This document shows, one piece after another, positions 1 through 10,400 of a DNA stretch of 64,000 bases (position 1 is the stretch's first letter; each line of letters opens with the position of its first letter). Source of the DNA: Lasioglossum baleicum (lineage: Eukaryota > Arthropoda > Insecta > Hymenoptera > Halictidae). The position numbers and the translations under genes were made by a program. Location of the stretch: positions 1 to 64,000 of the forward strand of contig NC_134934.1 in assembly GCF_051020765.1 (NCBI RefSeq), read 5' to 3'. The notes beneath the pieces are model-generated. The model was not told where the DNA came from, did not search any database, and was given only the letters and a program-made list of their open reading frames with translations.

Positions 1-740
1 ATTCTTCGCTTCCGAAGTGTATTTCTGTGCGGAATCGCTGTTTCGCGCGCTAGATCAGTGCATTTGCATGCAAGTATGAGAAATTGGAATAGAAACTCCT
101 TTTCGGCAAGCACGATCACAAATTGTACGAGATTATGTCAGATTCGACGATTCTTCGTTTCAGAAGTGTATTTCCGTGCGGAATCGCTGTTTCGCGTGCT
201 AGATCAGTGCATTTGCATGCAAATATGCGAAATTGGAATAGAAACTCCGACCCGGCAAGCACGATCACGATTTATTCGAGCTTATGTCAGATTCGACGAT
301 TCCTCGTTTCAGAAGTGTATTTCTGTGCGGAATCGCTGTTTCGCGTGCTAGATCAGTGCATTTGCATGCAAATACGCGAAATTGGCACAGAACATCCGAC
401 CCGGCAAGCACGATCACGATTTATTCGAGCTTATGTCAGATTCGAAGATTCTTCGCTTCTGAAGTGTATTTCTGTGCGGAATCGCTGTTTCGCGTGCTAG
501 ATCAGTGCATTTGCATGCTAACACGCGAAATTGGCACAGAAACTCCGACCCGGCAAGCACGATCACGATTTATTCGAGCTTATGTCAGATTCGACGATTC
601 TTCGTTTCAGAAGTGTATTTCCGTGCGGAATCGCTGTTTCGCGTGCTAGATCAGTGCATTTGCATGCAAATATGCGAAATTGGCGAAGAAACTCCGACCC
701 GGCAAGCACGATCACGATTTATTCGAGCTTATGTCAGATT

Positions 741-753
741 CGAAGATTCTTCG
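741..753. other. Dyad CGAAGA-T-TCTTCG in the K-type monomer (exemplar)
   Basis: In monomers with A at monomer position 122, positions 119-131 form a 6-bp inverted repeat around a single T. In most monomers C replaces this A and breaks the dyad. In most K-type copies (for example 1,780-1,803) it is followed at once by CTTCCGAAG, a second short inverted repeat. The exemplar here has CTTCCAAAG instead, so it shows only the first dyad. K-type monomers are usually followed by GCGCGC at positions 19-24 of the next unit, so these sites travel together as a haplotype. Confidence 0.75.
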
Positions 754-3302
754 CTTCCAAAGTGTATTTCTGTGCGGAATCGCTGTTTCGCGCGATAGAT
801 CAGTGCATTTGCATACAAGTATGCGAAATTGGAATAGAAACTCCGGCCCGGCAAGCACGATGACGATTTATTCGAGCTTATGTCAGATTCGACGATTCTT
901 CGTTTCAGAAGTGTATTTCTGTGCGGAATCGCTGTTTCGCGTGCTAGATCAGTGCATTTGCATGCAAGTATGAGAAATTGGAATAGAAACTCCTTTTCGG
1001 CAAGCACGATCACGATTTATTCGAGCTTATGTCAGATTCGAAGATTCTTCGCTTCCGAAGTGTATTTCTGTGCGGAATCGCTGTTTCGTGCGCTAGATCA
1101 GTGCATTTGCATGCAAATACGTGAAATTGGCATAGAAACTCCGACCCGGCGCACGATCACGATTTATTCGAGCTTATGTCAGATTCGACGATTCTTCGTT
1201 TCAGAAGTGTATTTCTGTGCGGAATCGCTGTTTCGCGCGCTAGGTCAGTGCATTTGCATGCAAGTACGTGAAATTGGAATAGAAACTCCGACCCGGCAAG
1301 CACGATCACGATTTATTCGAGCTTATGTCAGATTCGACGATTCTTCGCTTCAGAAGTGTATTTCTGTGCGGAATCGCTGTTTCGCGTGCTAGATCAGTGC
1401 ATTTGAATGCAAATATGCGAAATTGGCACAGAAACTCCGACCCGGCAATCACGATCACAATTTATTCGAGCTTATGTCAGATTCAACGATTCTTCGTTTC
1501 AGAAGTGTATTTCTGTGCGGAATCGCTGTTTCGCGTGCTAGATCAGTGCATTTGGATGCAAATATGCGAAATTGGCACAGAAACTCCGACCCGGCAAGCA
1601 CGATCACGATTTATTCGAGCTTATGTCAGATTCGACGATTCTTCGTTTCAGAAGTGTATTTCTGTGCGGAATCGCTGTTTCGCGCGCTAGATCAGTGCAT
1701 TTGCATGCAAATACGTGAAATTGGCACAGAAACTCCGACCCGGCAAGCACGATCACGATTTATTCGAGCTTATGTCAGATTCGAAGATTCTTCGCTTCCG
1801 AAGTGTATTTCTGTGCGGAATCGCTGTTTCGCGCGCTAGATCAGTGCATTTGCATGCAAGTATGAGAAATTGGAATAGAAACTCCGACCCGACAAACACG
1901 ATCACGATGTATTCGAGCTTATGTCAGATTCGACGATTCTTCGCTTCAGCAGTGTACTTCTGTGCGGAATCGCTGTTTCGCGTGCCAGATCAGTGCATTT
2001 GAATGCAAATATGCGAAATTGGCACGGAAACTCCGACCCGGCAAGCACGATCCCGATTTATTCGAGCTTATATCAGATTCGACGATTCTTCGTTTCAGAA
2101 GTGTATTTCTGTGCGGAATCGCTGTTTCGCGTGCTAGATCAGTGCATTTGCATGCAAATATGCGAAATTGGCACAGTAACTCCGACCCGGCATGCACGAT
2201 CACGATTTATTCGAGCTTATGTCAGATTCGACGATTCTTCGTTTCAGAAGTGTATTTCTGTGCGGAATCGCTGTTTCGCGTGCTAGATCAGTGCATTCGC
2301 ATGCAAATACGCGAAATTGGCACAGAAACTCCGACCCGGCAAGCACGATCACAATTTATTCAAGCTTATGTCAGATTCGACGATTCTTCGTTTCAGAAGT
2401 GTATTTCTGTGCGGAATCGTTATTTCGCGTGCTAGATCAGTGCATTTGCATGCAAATATGCGAAATTGGCACAGTAACTCCGACCCGGCAAGCACGATCA
2501 CGATTTATTCGAGCTTATGTCAGATTCGACGATTCTTCGTTTCAGAAGTGTATTTCTGTGCGGAATCGCTGTTTCGCGTGCTAGATCAGTGCATTCGCAT
2601 GCAAATGTGCGAAATTGGCACGGAAACTCCGACCCGGCAACCACGATCACGATTTATTCGAGCTTATGTCAGATTCGACGATTCTTCGTTTCAGAAGAGG
2701 ATTTCTGTGCGGAATCGCTGTCTTGCGTGCTAGATCAGTGCATTTGCATGCAAGTATGAGAAATTGGCACAGAAACTTCGACCCGGCAAACACGATCACG
2801 ATTTATTCGAGCTTATGTCAGATTCGACGATTCTTCGTTTGAGAAGTGTATTTCTGTGCGGAATCGCTGTTTCGCGTGCTAGATCAGTGCATTTGCATGC
2901 AAATATGAGAAATTGGAATAGAAACTCCGACCCGACAAACACGATCACGATGTATTCGAGCTTATGTCAGATTCGACGATTCTTCGCTTCAGCAGTGTAT
3001 TTCTGTGCGGAATCGCTGTTTCGCGTGCCAGATCAGTGCATTTGAATGCAAATATGCGAAATTGGCACAGAAACTCCGACCCGGCAATCACGATCACAAT
3101 TTATTCGAGCTTATGTCAGATTCGACGATTCTTCGTTTCAGAAGTGTATATCTGTGCGGAATCGCTGTTTCGCGTGCTAGATCAGTGCATTTGCATACAA
3201 ATATGCGAAATTGGCACGGAAACTCCGACCCGGCAAGCACGATCCCGATTTATTCGAGCTTATATCAGATTCGACGATTCTTCGTTTCAGAAGTGTATTT
3301 CT

Positions 3303-3451
3303 GTGCGGAATCGCTGTTTCGCGTGCTAGATCAGTGCATTTGCATGCAAATATGCGAAATTGGCACAGAAACTCCGACCCGGCAAGCACGATCACGATTT
3401 ATTCGAGCTTATGTCAGATTCGACGATTCTTCGTTTCAGAAGTGTATTTCT
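3303..3451 (+). repeat. Reference monomer, matching my working consensus
   Basis: This copy equals the consensus I derived by eye; monomer position 1 is set at the G of GTGCGGAATC. Reading along it: GTGCGGAATC (1-10), TTTCGCGTGCTAGATCAG (15-32), the palindrome ATTTGCATGCAAAT (36-49), GCGAAATTGG (52-61), CTCCGACCCGGCAAGC (70-85), a direct repeat CACGATCACGAT (85-96), TTCGAGCTTATG (101-112), and CGACGATTCTTCGTTTCAG (119-137). The main diagnostic positions are 22 (T/C), 25 (T/C/G/A), 28, 30, 41, 44, 48, 51, 53, 62-66, 73-78, 80-85, 92-98, 113, 122 and 132-140. Length 149 is not a multiple of three, so a reading frame changes phase in each successive monomer and returns only after 447 bp. Confidence 0.95.
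3338..3351. other. 14-bp perfect palindrome of two overlapping octamers (exemplar)
   Basis: ATTTGCATGCAAAT is its own reverse complement and contains ATTTGCAT and ATGCAAAT, the two orientations of the octamer bound by POU-domain factors in animals. It lies at monomer positions 36-49 and is among the commonest forms there. Variants usually damage only one half: ATTTGAATGCAAAT, ATTTGTATGCAAAT and ATTCGCATGCAAAT keep the right octamer; ATTTGCATACAAGT and ATTTGCATGCAAGT keep the left. The base pattern is observed. Protein binding is not shown; it could equally act as a short DNA dyad. Confidence 0.8.
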
Positions 3452-5439
3452 GTGCGGAATCGCTGTTTCGCGTGCCAGATCAGTGCATTTGAATGCAAAT
3501 ATGCGAAATTGGCACAGAAACTCCGACCCGGCAAGCACGATCACGATTTATTCGAGCTTATGTCAGATTCGAAGATTCTTCGCTTCCGAAGTGTATTTCT
3601 GTGCGGAATCGCTGTTTCGCGCGCTAGATCAGTGCATTTGCATGCAAGTATGAGAAATTGGAATAGAAACTCCGACCCGACAAGCACGATCACGATTTAT
3701 TCGAGCTTATGTCAGATTCGACGATTCTTCGCTTCAGCAGTGTATTTCTGTGCGGAATCGCTGTTTCGCGTGCCAGATCAGTGCATTTGCATACAAGTAT
3801 GCGAAATTGGAATAGAAACTCCGGCCCGGCAAGCACGATCACGATTTCTTCGAGCTTATGTCAGATTCGACGATTATTCGTTTCACAAATGAATTTCTGT
3901 GCGGAATCGCTGTTTCGCGTGCTAGATCAGTGCATTTGCATACAAGTATGCGAAATTGGAATAGAAACTCCGGCCTGGCAAGCACGATCACAAATTATTC
4001 GAGCTTATGTCAGATTCGACGATTCTTCGTTTCAGAAGTGTATTTCTGTGCGGAATCGCTGTTTCGCGCGCTAGGTGAGTGCATTTGCATGCAAGTATGT
4101 GAAATTGGAATGGAAACTCCGACCCGGCAAGCACGATCACGATTTATTCGAGCTTATGTCAGATTCGACGATTCTTCGTTTCAGAAGTGTATTTCTGTGC
4201 GGAATCGCTGTTTCGCGCGCTAGATCAGTGCATTTGCATGCAAATATGCGAAATTGGCACAGTAACTCCGACCCGGCTAGCACGATCACGATTTATTCGA
4301 GCTTATGTCAGATTCGAAGATTCTTCGCTTCCGAAGTGTATTTCTGTGCGGAATCGCTGTTTCGCGCGCTAGATCAGTGCATTTGCATGCAAGTATGAGA
4401 AATTGGAATAGAAACTCCGACCCGACAAGCACGATCACGATTTATACGAGCTTATGTCAGATTCGACGATTCTTCGCTTCAGCAGTGTATTTCTGTGCGG
4501 AATCGCTGTTTCGCGTGCCAGATCAGTGCATTTGCATACAAGTATGCGAAATTGGAATAGAAACTCCGGCCCGGCAAGCACGATCACGATTTCTTCGAGC
4601 TTATGTCAGATTCGACGATTATTCGTTTCACAAATGAATTTCTGTGCGGAATCGCTGTTTCGCGTGCTAGATCAGTGCATTTGCATACAAGTATGCGAAA
4701 TTGGAATAGAAACTCCGGCCTGGCAAGCACGATCACAAATTATTCGAGCTTATGTCAGATTCGACGATTCATCGTTTCAGAAGTGTATTTCTGTGCGGAA
4801 TCGCTGTTTCGCGTGCTAGATCAGTGCATTTGAATGCAAATATGCGAAATTGGCACAGAAACTCCGACCCGGCAAGCACGATCACGATTTATTCGAGCTT
4901 ATGTGAGATTCGACGATTCATCGTTTCAGAAGTGTATTTCTGTGCGGAATCGCTGTTTCGCGCGCTATGTGAGTGCATTTGCATGCAAGTATGTGAAATT
5001 GGAATAGAAACTCCGACCCGGCAAGCACGATCACGATTTATTCGAGCTTATGTCAGATTCGACGATTATTCGTTTCACAAATGAATTTCTGTGCGGAATC
5101 GCTGTTTCGCGTGCTAGATCAGTGCATTTGCATACAAGTATGCGAAATTGGAATAGAAACTCCGGCCCGGCAAGCACGATCACGATTTCTTCGAGCTTAT
5201 GTCAGATTCGACGATTATTCGTTTCACAAATGAATTTCTGTGCGGAATCGCTGTTTCGCGTGCTAGATCAGTGCATTTGCATACAAGTATGCGAAATTGG
5301 AATAGAAACTCCGGCCTGGCAAGCACGATCACAAATTATTCGAGCTTATGTCAGATTCGACGATTCATCGTTTCAGAAGTGTATTTCTGTGCGGAATCGC
5401 TGTTTCGCGTGCTAGATCAGTGCATTTGAATGCAAATAT

Positions 5440-7355
5440 GCGAAATTGGCACAGAAACTCCGACCCGGCAAGCACGATCACGATTTATTCGAGCTTATGT
5501 CAGATTCGACGATTCTTCGTTTCAGAAGTGTATTTCCGTGCGGAATCGCTGTTTCGCGTGCTAGATCAGTGCATTTGCATGCAAATATGCGAAATTGGCG
5601 AAGAAACTCCGACCCGGCAAGCACGATCACGATTTATTCGAGCTTATGTCAGATTCGAAGATTCTTCGCTTCCAAAGTGTATTTCTGTGCGGAATCGCTG
5701 TTTCGCGCGATAGATCAGTGCATTTGCATACAAGTATGCGAAATTGGAATAGAAACTCCGGCCCGGCAAGCACGATGACGATTTATTCGAGCTTATGTCA
5801 GATTCGACGATTCTTCGTTTCAGAAGTGTATTTCTGTGCGGAATCGCTGTTTCGCGTGCTAGATCAGTGCATTTGCATGCAAGTATGAGAAATTGGAATA
5901 GAAACTCCTTTTCGGCAAGCACGATCACGATTTATTCGAGCTTATGTCAGATTCGAAGATTCTTCGCTTCCGAAGTGTATTTCTGTGCGGAATCGCTGTT
6001 TCGTGCGCTAGATCAGTGCATTTGCATGCAAATACGTGAAATTGGCATAGAAACTCCGACCCGGCGCACGATCACGATTTATTCGAGCTTATGTCAGATT
6101 CGACGATTCTTCGTTTCAGAAGTGTATTTCTGTGCGGAATCGCTGTTTCGCGGGCTAGGTCAGTGCATTTGCATGCAAGTACGTGAAATTGGAATAGAAA
6201 CTCCGACCCGGCAAGCGCGATCACGATTTATTCGAGCTTATGTCAGATTCGACGATTCTTCGCTTCAGAAGTGTATTTCTGTGCGGAATCGCTGTTTCGC
6301 GTGCTAGATCAGTGCATTTGAATGCAAATATGCGAAATTGGCACAGAAACTCCGACCCGGCAATCACGATCACAATTTATTCGAGCTTATGTCAGATTCA
6401 ACGATTCTTCGTTTCAGAAGTGTATTTCTGTGCGGAATCGCTGTTTCGCGTGCTAGATCAGTGCATTTGGATGCAAATATGCGAAATTGGCACAGAAACT
6501 CCGACCCGGCAAGCACGATCACGATTTATTCGAGCTTATGTCAGATTCGACGATTCTTCCTTTCAGAAGTGTATTTCTGTGCGGAATCGCTGTTTCGCGC
6601 GCTAGATCAGTGCATTTGCATGCAAATACGTGAAATTGGCACAGAAACTCCGACCCGGCAAGCACGATCACGATTTATTCGAGCTTATGTCAGATTCGAA
6701 GATTCTTCGCTTCCGAAGTGTATTTCTGTGCGGAATCGCTGTTTCGCGCGCTAGATCAGTGCATTTGCATGCAAGTATGAGAAATTGGAATAGAAACTCC
6801 GACCCGACAAACACGATCACGATGTATTCGAGCTTATGTCAGATTCGACGATTCTTCGCTTCAGCAGTGTACTTCTGTGCGGAATCGCTGTTTCGCGTGC
6901 CAGATCAGTGCATTTGAATGCAAATATGCGAAATTGGCACGGAAACTCCGACCCGGCAAGCACGATCCCGATTTATTCGAGCTTATATCAGATTCGACGA
7001 TTCTTCGTTTCAGAAGTGTATTTCTGTGCGGAATCGCTGTTTCGCGTGCTAGATCAGTGCATTTGCATGCAAATATGCGAAATTGGCACAGTAACTCCGA
7101 CCCGGCAAGCACGATCACGATTTATTCGAGCTTATGTCAGATTCGACGATTCTTCGTTTCAGAAGTGTATTTCTGTGCGGAATCGCTGTTTCGCGTGCTA
7201 GATCAGTGCATTCGCATGCAAATACGCGAAATTGGCACAGAAACTCCGACCCGGCAAGCACGATCACAATTCATTCAAGCTTATGTCAGATTCGACGATT
7301 CTTCGTTTCAGAAGTGTATTTCTGTGCGGAATCGCTGTTTCGCGTGCTAGATCAG
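5440..7355 (+). repeat. Higher-order block B2, a partial copy of A1
   Basis: This segment repeats about 525-2,440 at an offset of 4,915 bp (33 monomers less one 2-bp deletion) and repeats part of the copy at 7,447 onward at 2,531 bp (17 monomers less 2 bp). The left junction lies between about 5,440 and 5,500. Upstream sequence follows the 4.75-4.90 kb monomers at an offset of 596 bp; downstream it follows the 0.53-kb monomers. At the right end the copies part at about 7,358, where CATGGAAATAC replaces CATGCAAATAT. One linking monomer then leads into the next A copy. Confidence 0.85.
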
Positions 7356-7446
7356 TGCATTTGCATGGAAATACGCGAAATTGGCACAGAAACTCCGACC
7401 CGGCAAGCACGATCACGATTTATTCGAGCTTATGTCAGATTCGAAG

Positions 7447-10400
7447 ATTCTTCGCTTCCGAAGTGTATTTCTGTGCGGAATCGCTGTTTCGCGCGCTAGA
7501 TCAGTGCATTTGCATGCAAGTATGAGAAATTGGAATAGAAACTCCTTTTCGGCAAGCACGATCACAAATTGTACGAGATTATGTCAGATTCGACGATTCT
7601 TCGTTTCAGAAGTGTATTTCCGTGCGGAATCGCTGTTTCGCGTGCTAGATCAGTGCATTTGCATGCAAATATGCGAAATTGGAATAGAAACTCCGACCCG
7701 GCAAGCACGATCACGATTTATTCGAGCTTATGTCAGATTCGACGATTCCTCGTTTCAGAAGTGTATTTCTGTGCGGAATCGCTGTTTCGCGTGCTAGATC
7801 AGTGCATTTGCATGCAAATACGCGAAATTGGCACAGAACATCCGACCCGGCAAGCACGATCACGATTTATTCGAGCTTATGTCAGATTCGAAGATTCTTC
7901 GCTTCCGAAGTGTATTTCTGTGCGGAATCGCTGTTTCGCGTGCTAGATCAGTGCATTTGCATGCTAACACGCGAAATTGGCACAGAAACTCCGACCCGGC
8001 AAGCACGATCACGATTTATTCGAGCTTATGTCAGATTCGACGATTCTTCGTTTCAGAAGTGTATTTCCGTGCGGAATCGCTGTTTCGCGTGCTAGATCAG
8101 TGCATTTGCATGCAAATATGCGAAATTGGCGAAGAAACTCCGACCCGGCAAGCACGATCACGATTTATTCGAGCTTATGTCAGATTCGAAGATTCTTCGC
8201 TTCCAAAGTGTATTTCTGTGCGGAATCGCTGTTTCGCGCGATAGATCAGTGCATTTGCATACAAGTATGCGAAATTGGAATAGAAACTCCGGCCCGGCAA
8301 GCACGATGACGATTTATTCGAGCTTATGTCAGATTCGACGATTCTTCGTTTCAGAAGTGTATTTCTGTGCGGAATCGCTGTTTCGCGTGCTAGATCAGTG
8401 CATTTGCATGCAAGTATGAGAAATTGGAATAGAAACTCCTTTTCGGCAAGCACGATCACGATTTATTCGAGCTTATGTCAGATTCGAAGATTCTTCGCTT
8501 CCGAAGTGTATTTCTGTGCGGAATCGCTGTTTCGTGCGCTAGATCAGTGCATTTGCATGCAAATACGTGAAATTGGCATAGAAACTCCGACCCGGCGCAC
8601 GATCACGATTTATTCGAGCTTATGTCAGATTCGACGATTCTTCGTTTCAGAAGTGTATTTCTGTGCGGAATCGCTGTTTCGCGCGCTAGGTCAGTGCATT
8701 TGCATGCAAGTACGTGAAATTGGAATAGAAACTCCGACCCGGCAAGCACGATCACGATTTATTCGAGCTTATGTCAGATTCGACGACTCTTCGCTTCAGA
8801 AGTGTATTTCTGTGCGGAATCGCTGTTTCGCGTGCTAGATCAGTGCATTTGAATGCAAATATGCGAAATTGGCACAGAAACTCCGACCCGGCAATCACGA
8901 TCACAATTTATTCGAGCTTATGTCAGATTCAACGATTCTTCGTTTCAGAAGTGTATTTCTGTGCGGAATCGCTGTTTCGCGTGCTAGATCAGTGCATTTG
9001 GATGCAAATATGCGAAATTGGCACAGAAACTCCGACCCGGCAAGCACGATCACGATTTATTCGAGCTGATGTCAGATTCGACGATTCTTCGTTTCAGAAG
9101 TGTATTTCTGTGCGGAATCGCTGTTTCGCGCGCTAGATCAGTGCATTTGCATGCAAATACGTGAAATTGGCACAGAAACTCCGACCCGGCAAGCACGATC
9201 ACGATTTATTCGAGCTTATGTCAGATTCGAAGATTCTTCGCTTCCGAAGTGTATTTCTGTGCGGAATCGCTGTTTCGCGCGCTAGATCAGTGCATTTGCA
9301 TGCAAGTATGAGAAATTGGAATAGAAACTCCGACCCGACAAACACGATCACGATGTATTCGAGCTTATGTCAGATTCGACGATTCTTCGCTTCAGCAGTG
9401 TACTTCTGTGCGGAATCGCTGTTTCGCGTGCCAGATCAGTGCATTTGAATGCAAATATGCGAAATTGGCACGGAAACTCCGACCCGGCAAGCACGATCCC
9501 GATTTATTCGAGCTTATATCAGATTCGACGATTCTTCGTTTCAGAAGTGTATTTCTGTGCGGAATCGCTGTTTCGCGTGCTAGATCAGTGCATTTGCATG
9601 CAAATATGCGAAATTGGCACAGTAACTCCGACCCGGCAAGCACGATCACGATTTATTCGAGCTTATGTCAGATTCGACGATTCTTCGTTTCAGAAGTGTA
9701 TTTCTGTGCGGAATCGCTGTTTCGCGTGCTAGATCAGTGCATTCGCATGCAAATACGCGAAATTGGCACAGAAACTCCGACCCGGCAAGCACGATCACAA
9801 TTTATTCAAGCTTATGTCAGATTCGACGATTCTTCGTTTCAGAAGTGTATTTCTGTGCGGAATCGCTATTTCGCGTGCTAGATCAGTGCATTTGCATGCA
9901 AATATGCGAAATTGGCACAGTAACTCCGACCCGGCAAGCACGATCACGATTTATTCGAGCTTATGTCAGATTCGACGATTCTTCGTTTCAGAAGAGAATT
10001 TCTGTGCGGAATCGCTGTCTTGCGTGCTAGATCAGTGCATTTGCATGCAAGTATGAGAAATTGGAACAGAAACTTCGACCCGGCAAACACGATCACGATT
10101 TATTCGAGCTTATGTCAGATTCGACGATTCTTCGTTTGAGAAGTGTATTTCTGTGCGGAATCGCTGTTTCGCGTGCTAGATCAGTGCATTTGCATGCAAA
10201 TATGAGAAATTGGAATAGAAACTCCGACCCGACAAACACGATCACGATGTATTCGAGCTTATGTCAGATTCGACGATTCTTCGCTTCAGCAGTGTATTTC
10301 TGTGCGGAATCGCTGTTTCGCGTGCCAGATCAGTGCATTTGAATGCAAATATGCGAAATTGGCACAGAAACTCCGACCCGGCAATCACGATCACAATTTA

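Larger units (their letters stand above)
1..5330 (+). repeat. Higher-order block A1, about 36 monomers, cut by the window edge
   Basis: This block is repeated at 7,447-12,627. The offset is 7,446 bp up to about 2,435 and 7,297 bp from about 2,764 on, so A1 has one monomer (within about 2,440-2,760) that the second copy lacks. Scattered single-base differences separate the copies, for example CGGCATGC at about 2,191 against CGGCAAGC in the other, and CGTTATTTC at about 2,419 against CGCTATTTC. A1 contains a 147-bp monomer at 1,150/1,151 and two runs of K-S-N cassettes (about 3,570-4,015 and 4,316-4,760). Its true left end lies outside the window. Confidence 0.85.

Noticed and set aside
740..762. 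Heat-shock element (CGAAGATTCT, then CTTCC.. / TTCAGAA)
   Set aside because: Only two correctly spaced GAA/TTC units occur; the next is out of the 5-bp register, and at least three are normally needed.
1946..2203. Minus-strand open frames of 72-94 codons recurring across the array
   Set aside because: Reverse reading of the same monomers; the same peptide recurs with each copy, and no coding signal is present.
3317..3404. The monomer being an ancient dimer of two half-units (TTCGCGTGCTAGATCAG against TTCGAGCTTATGTCAG)
   Set aside because: The similarity is short and needs gaps, and flanking sequences do not align, so a two-part origin is not supported.
3361..3412. Pol III A- and B-box-like sequences (TGGCACAGAAAC and ATTCGAGCT)
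   Set aside because: Several core positions fail in both boxes, so a tRNA-derived short interspersed element is not supported. Tandem rather than dispersed layout also argues against it.
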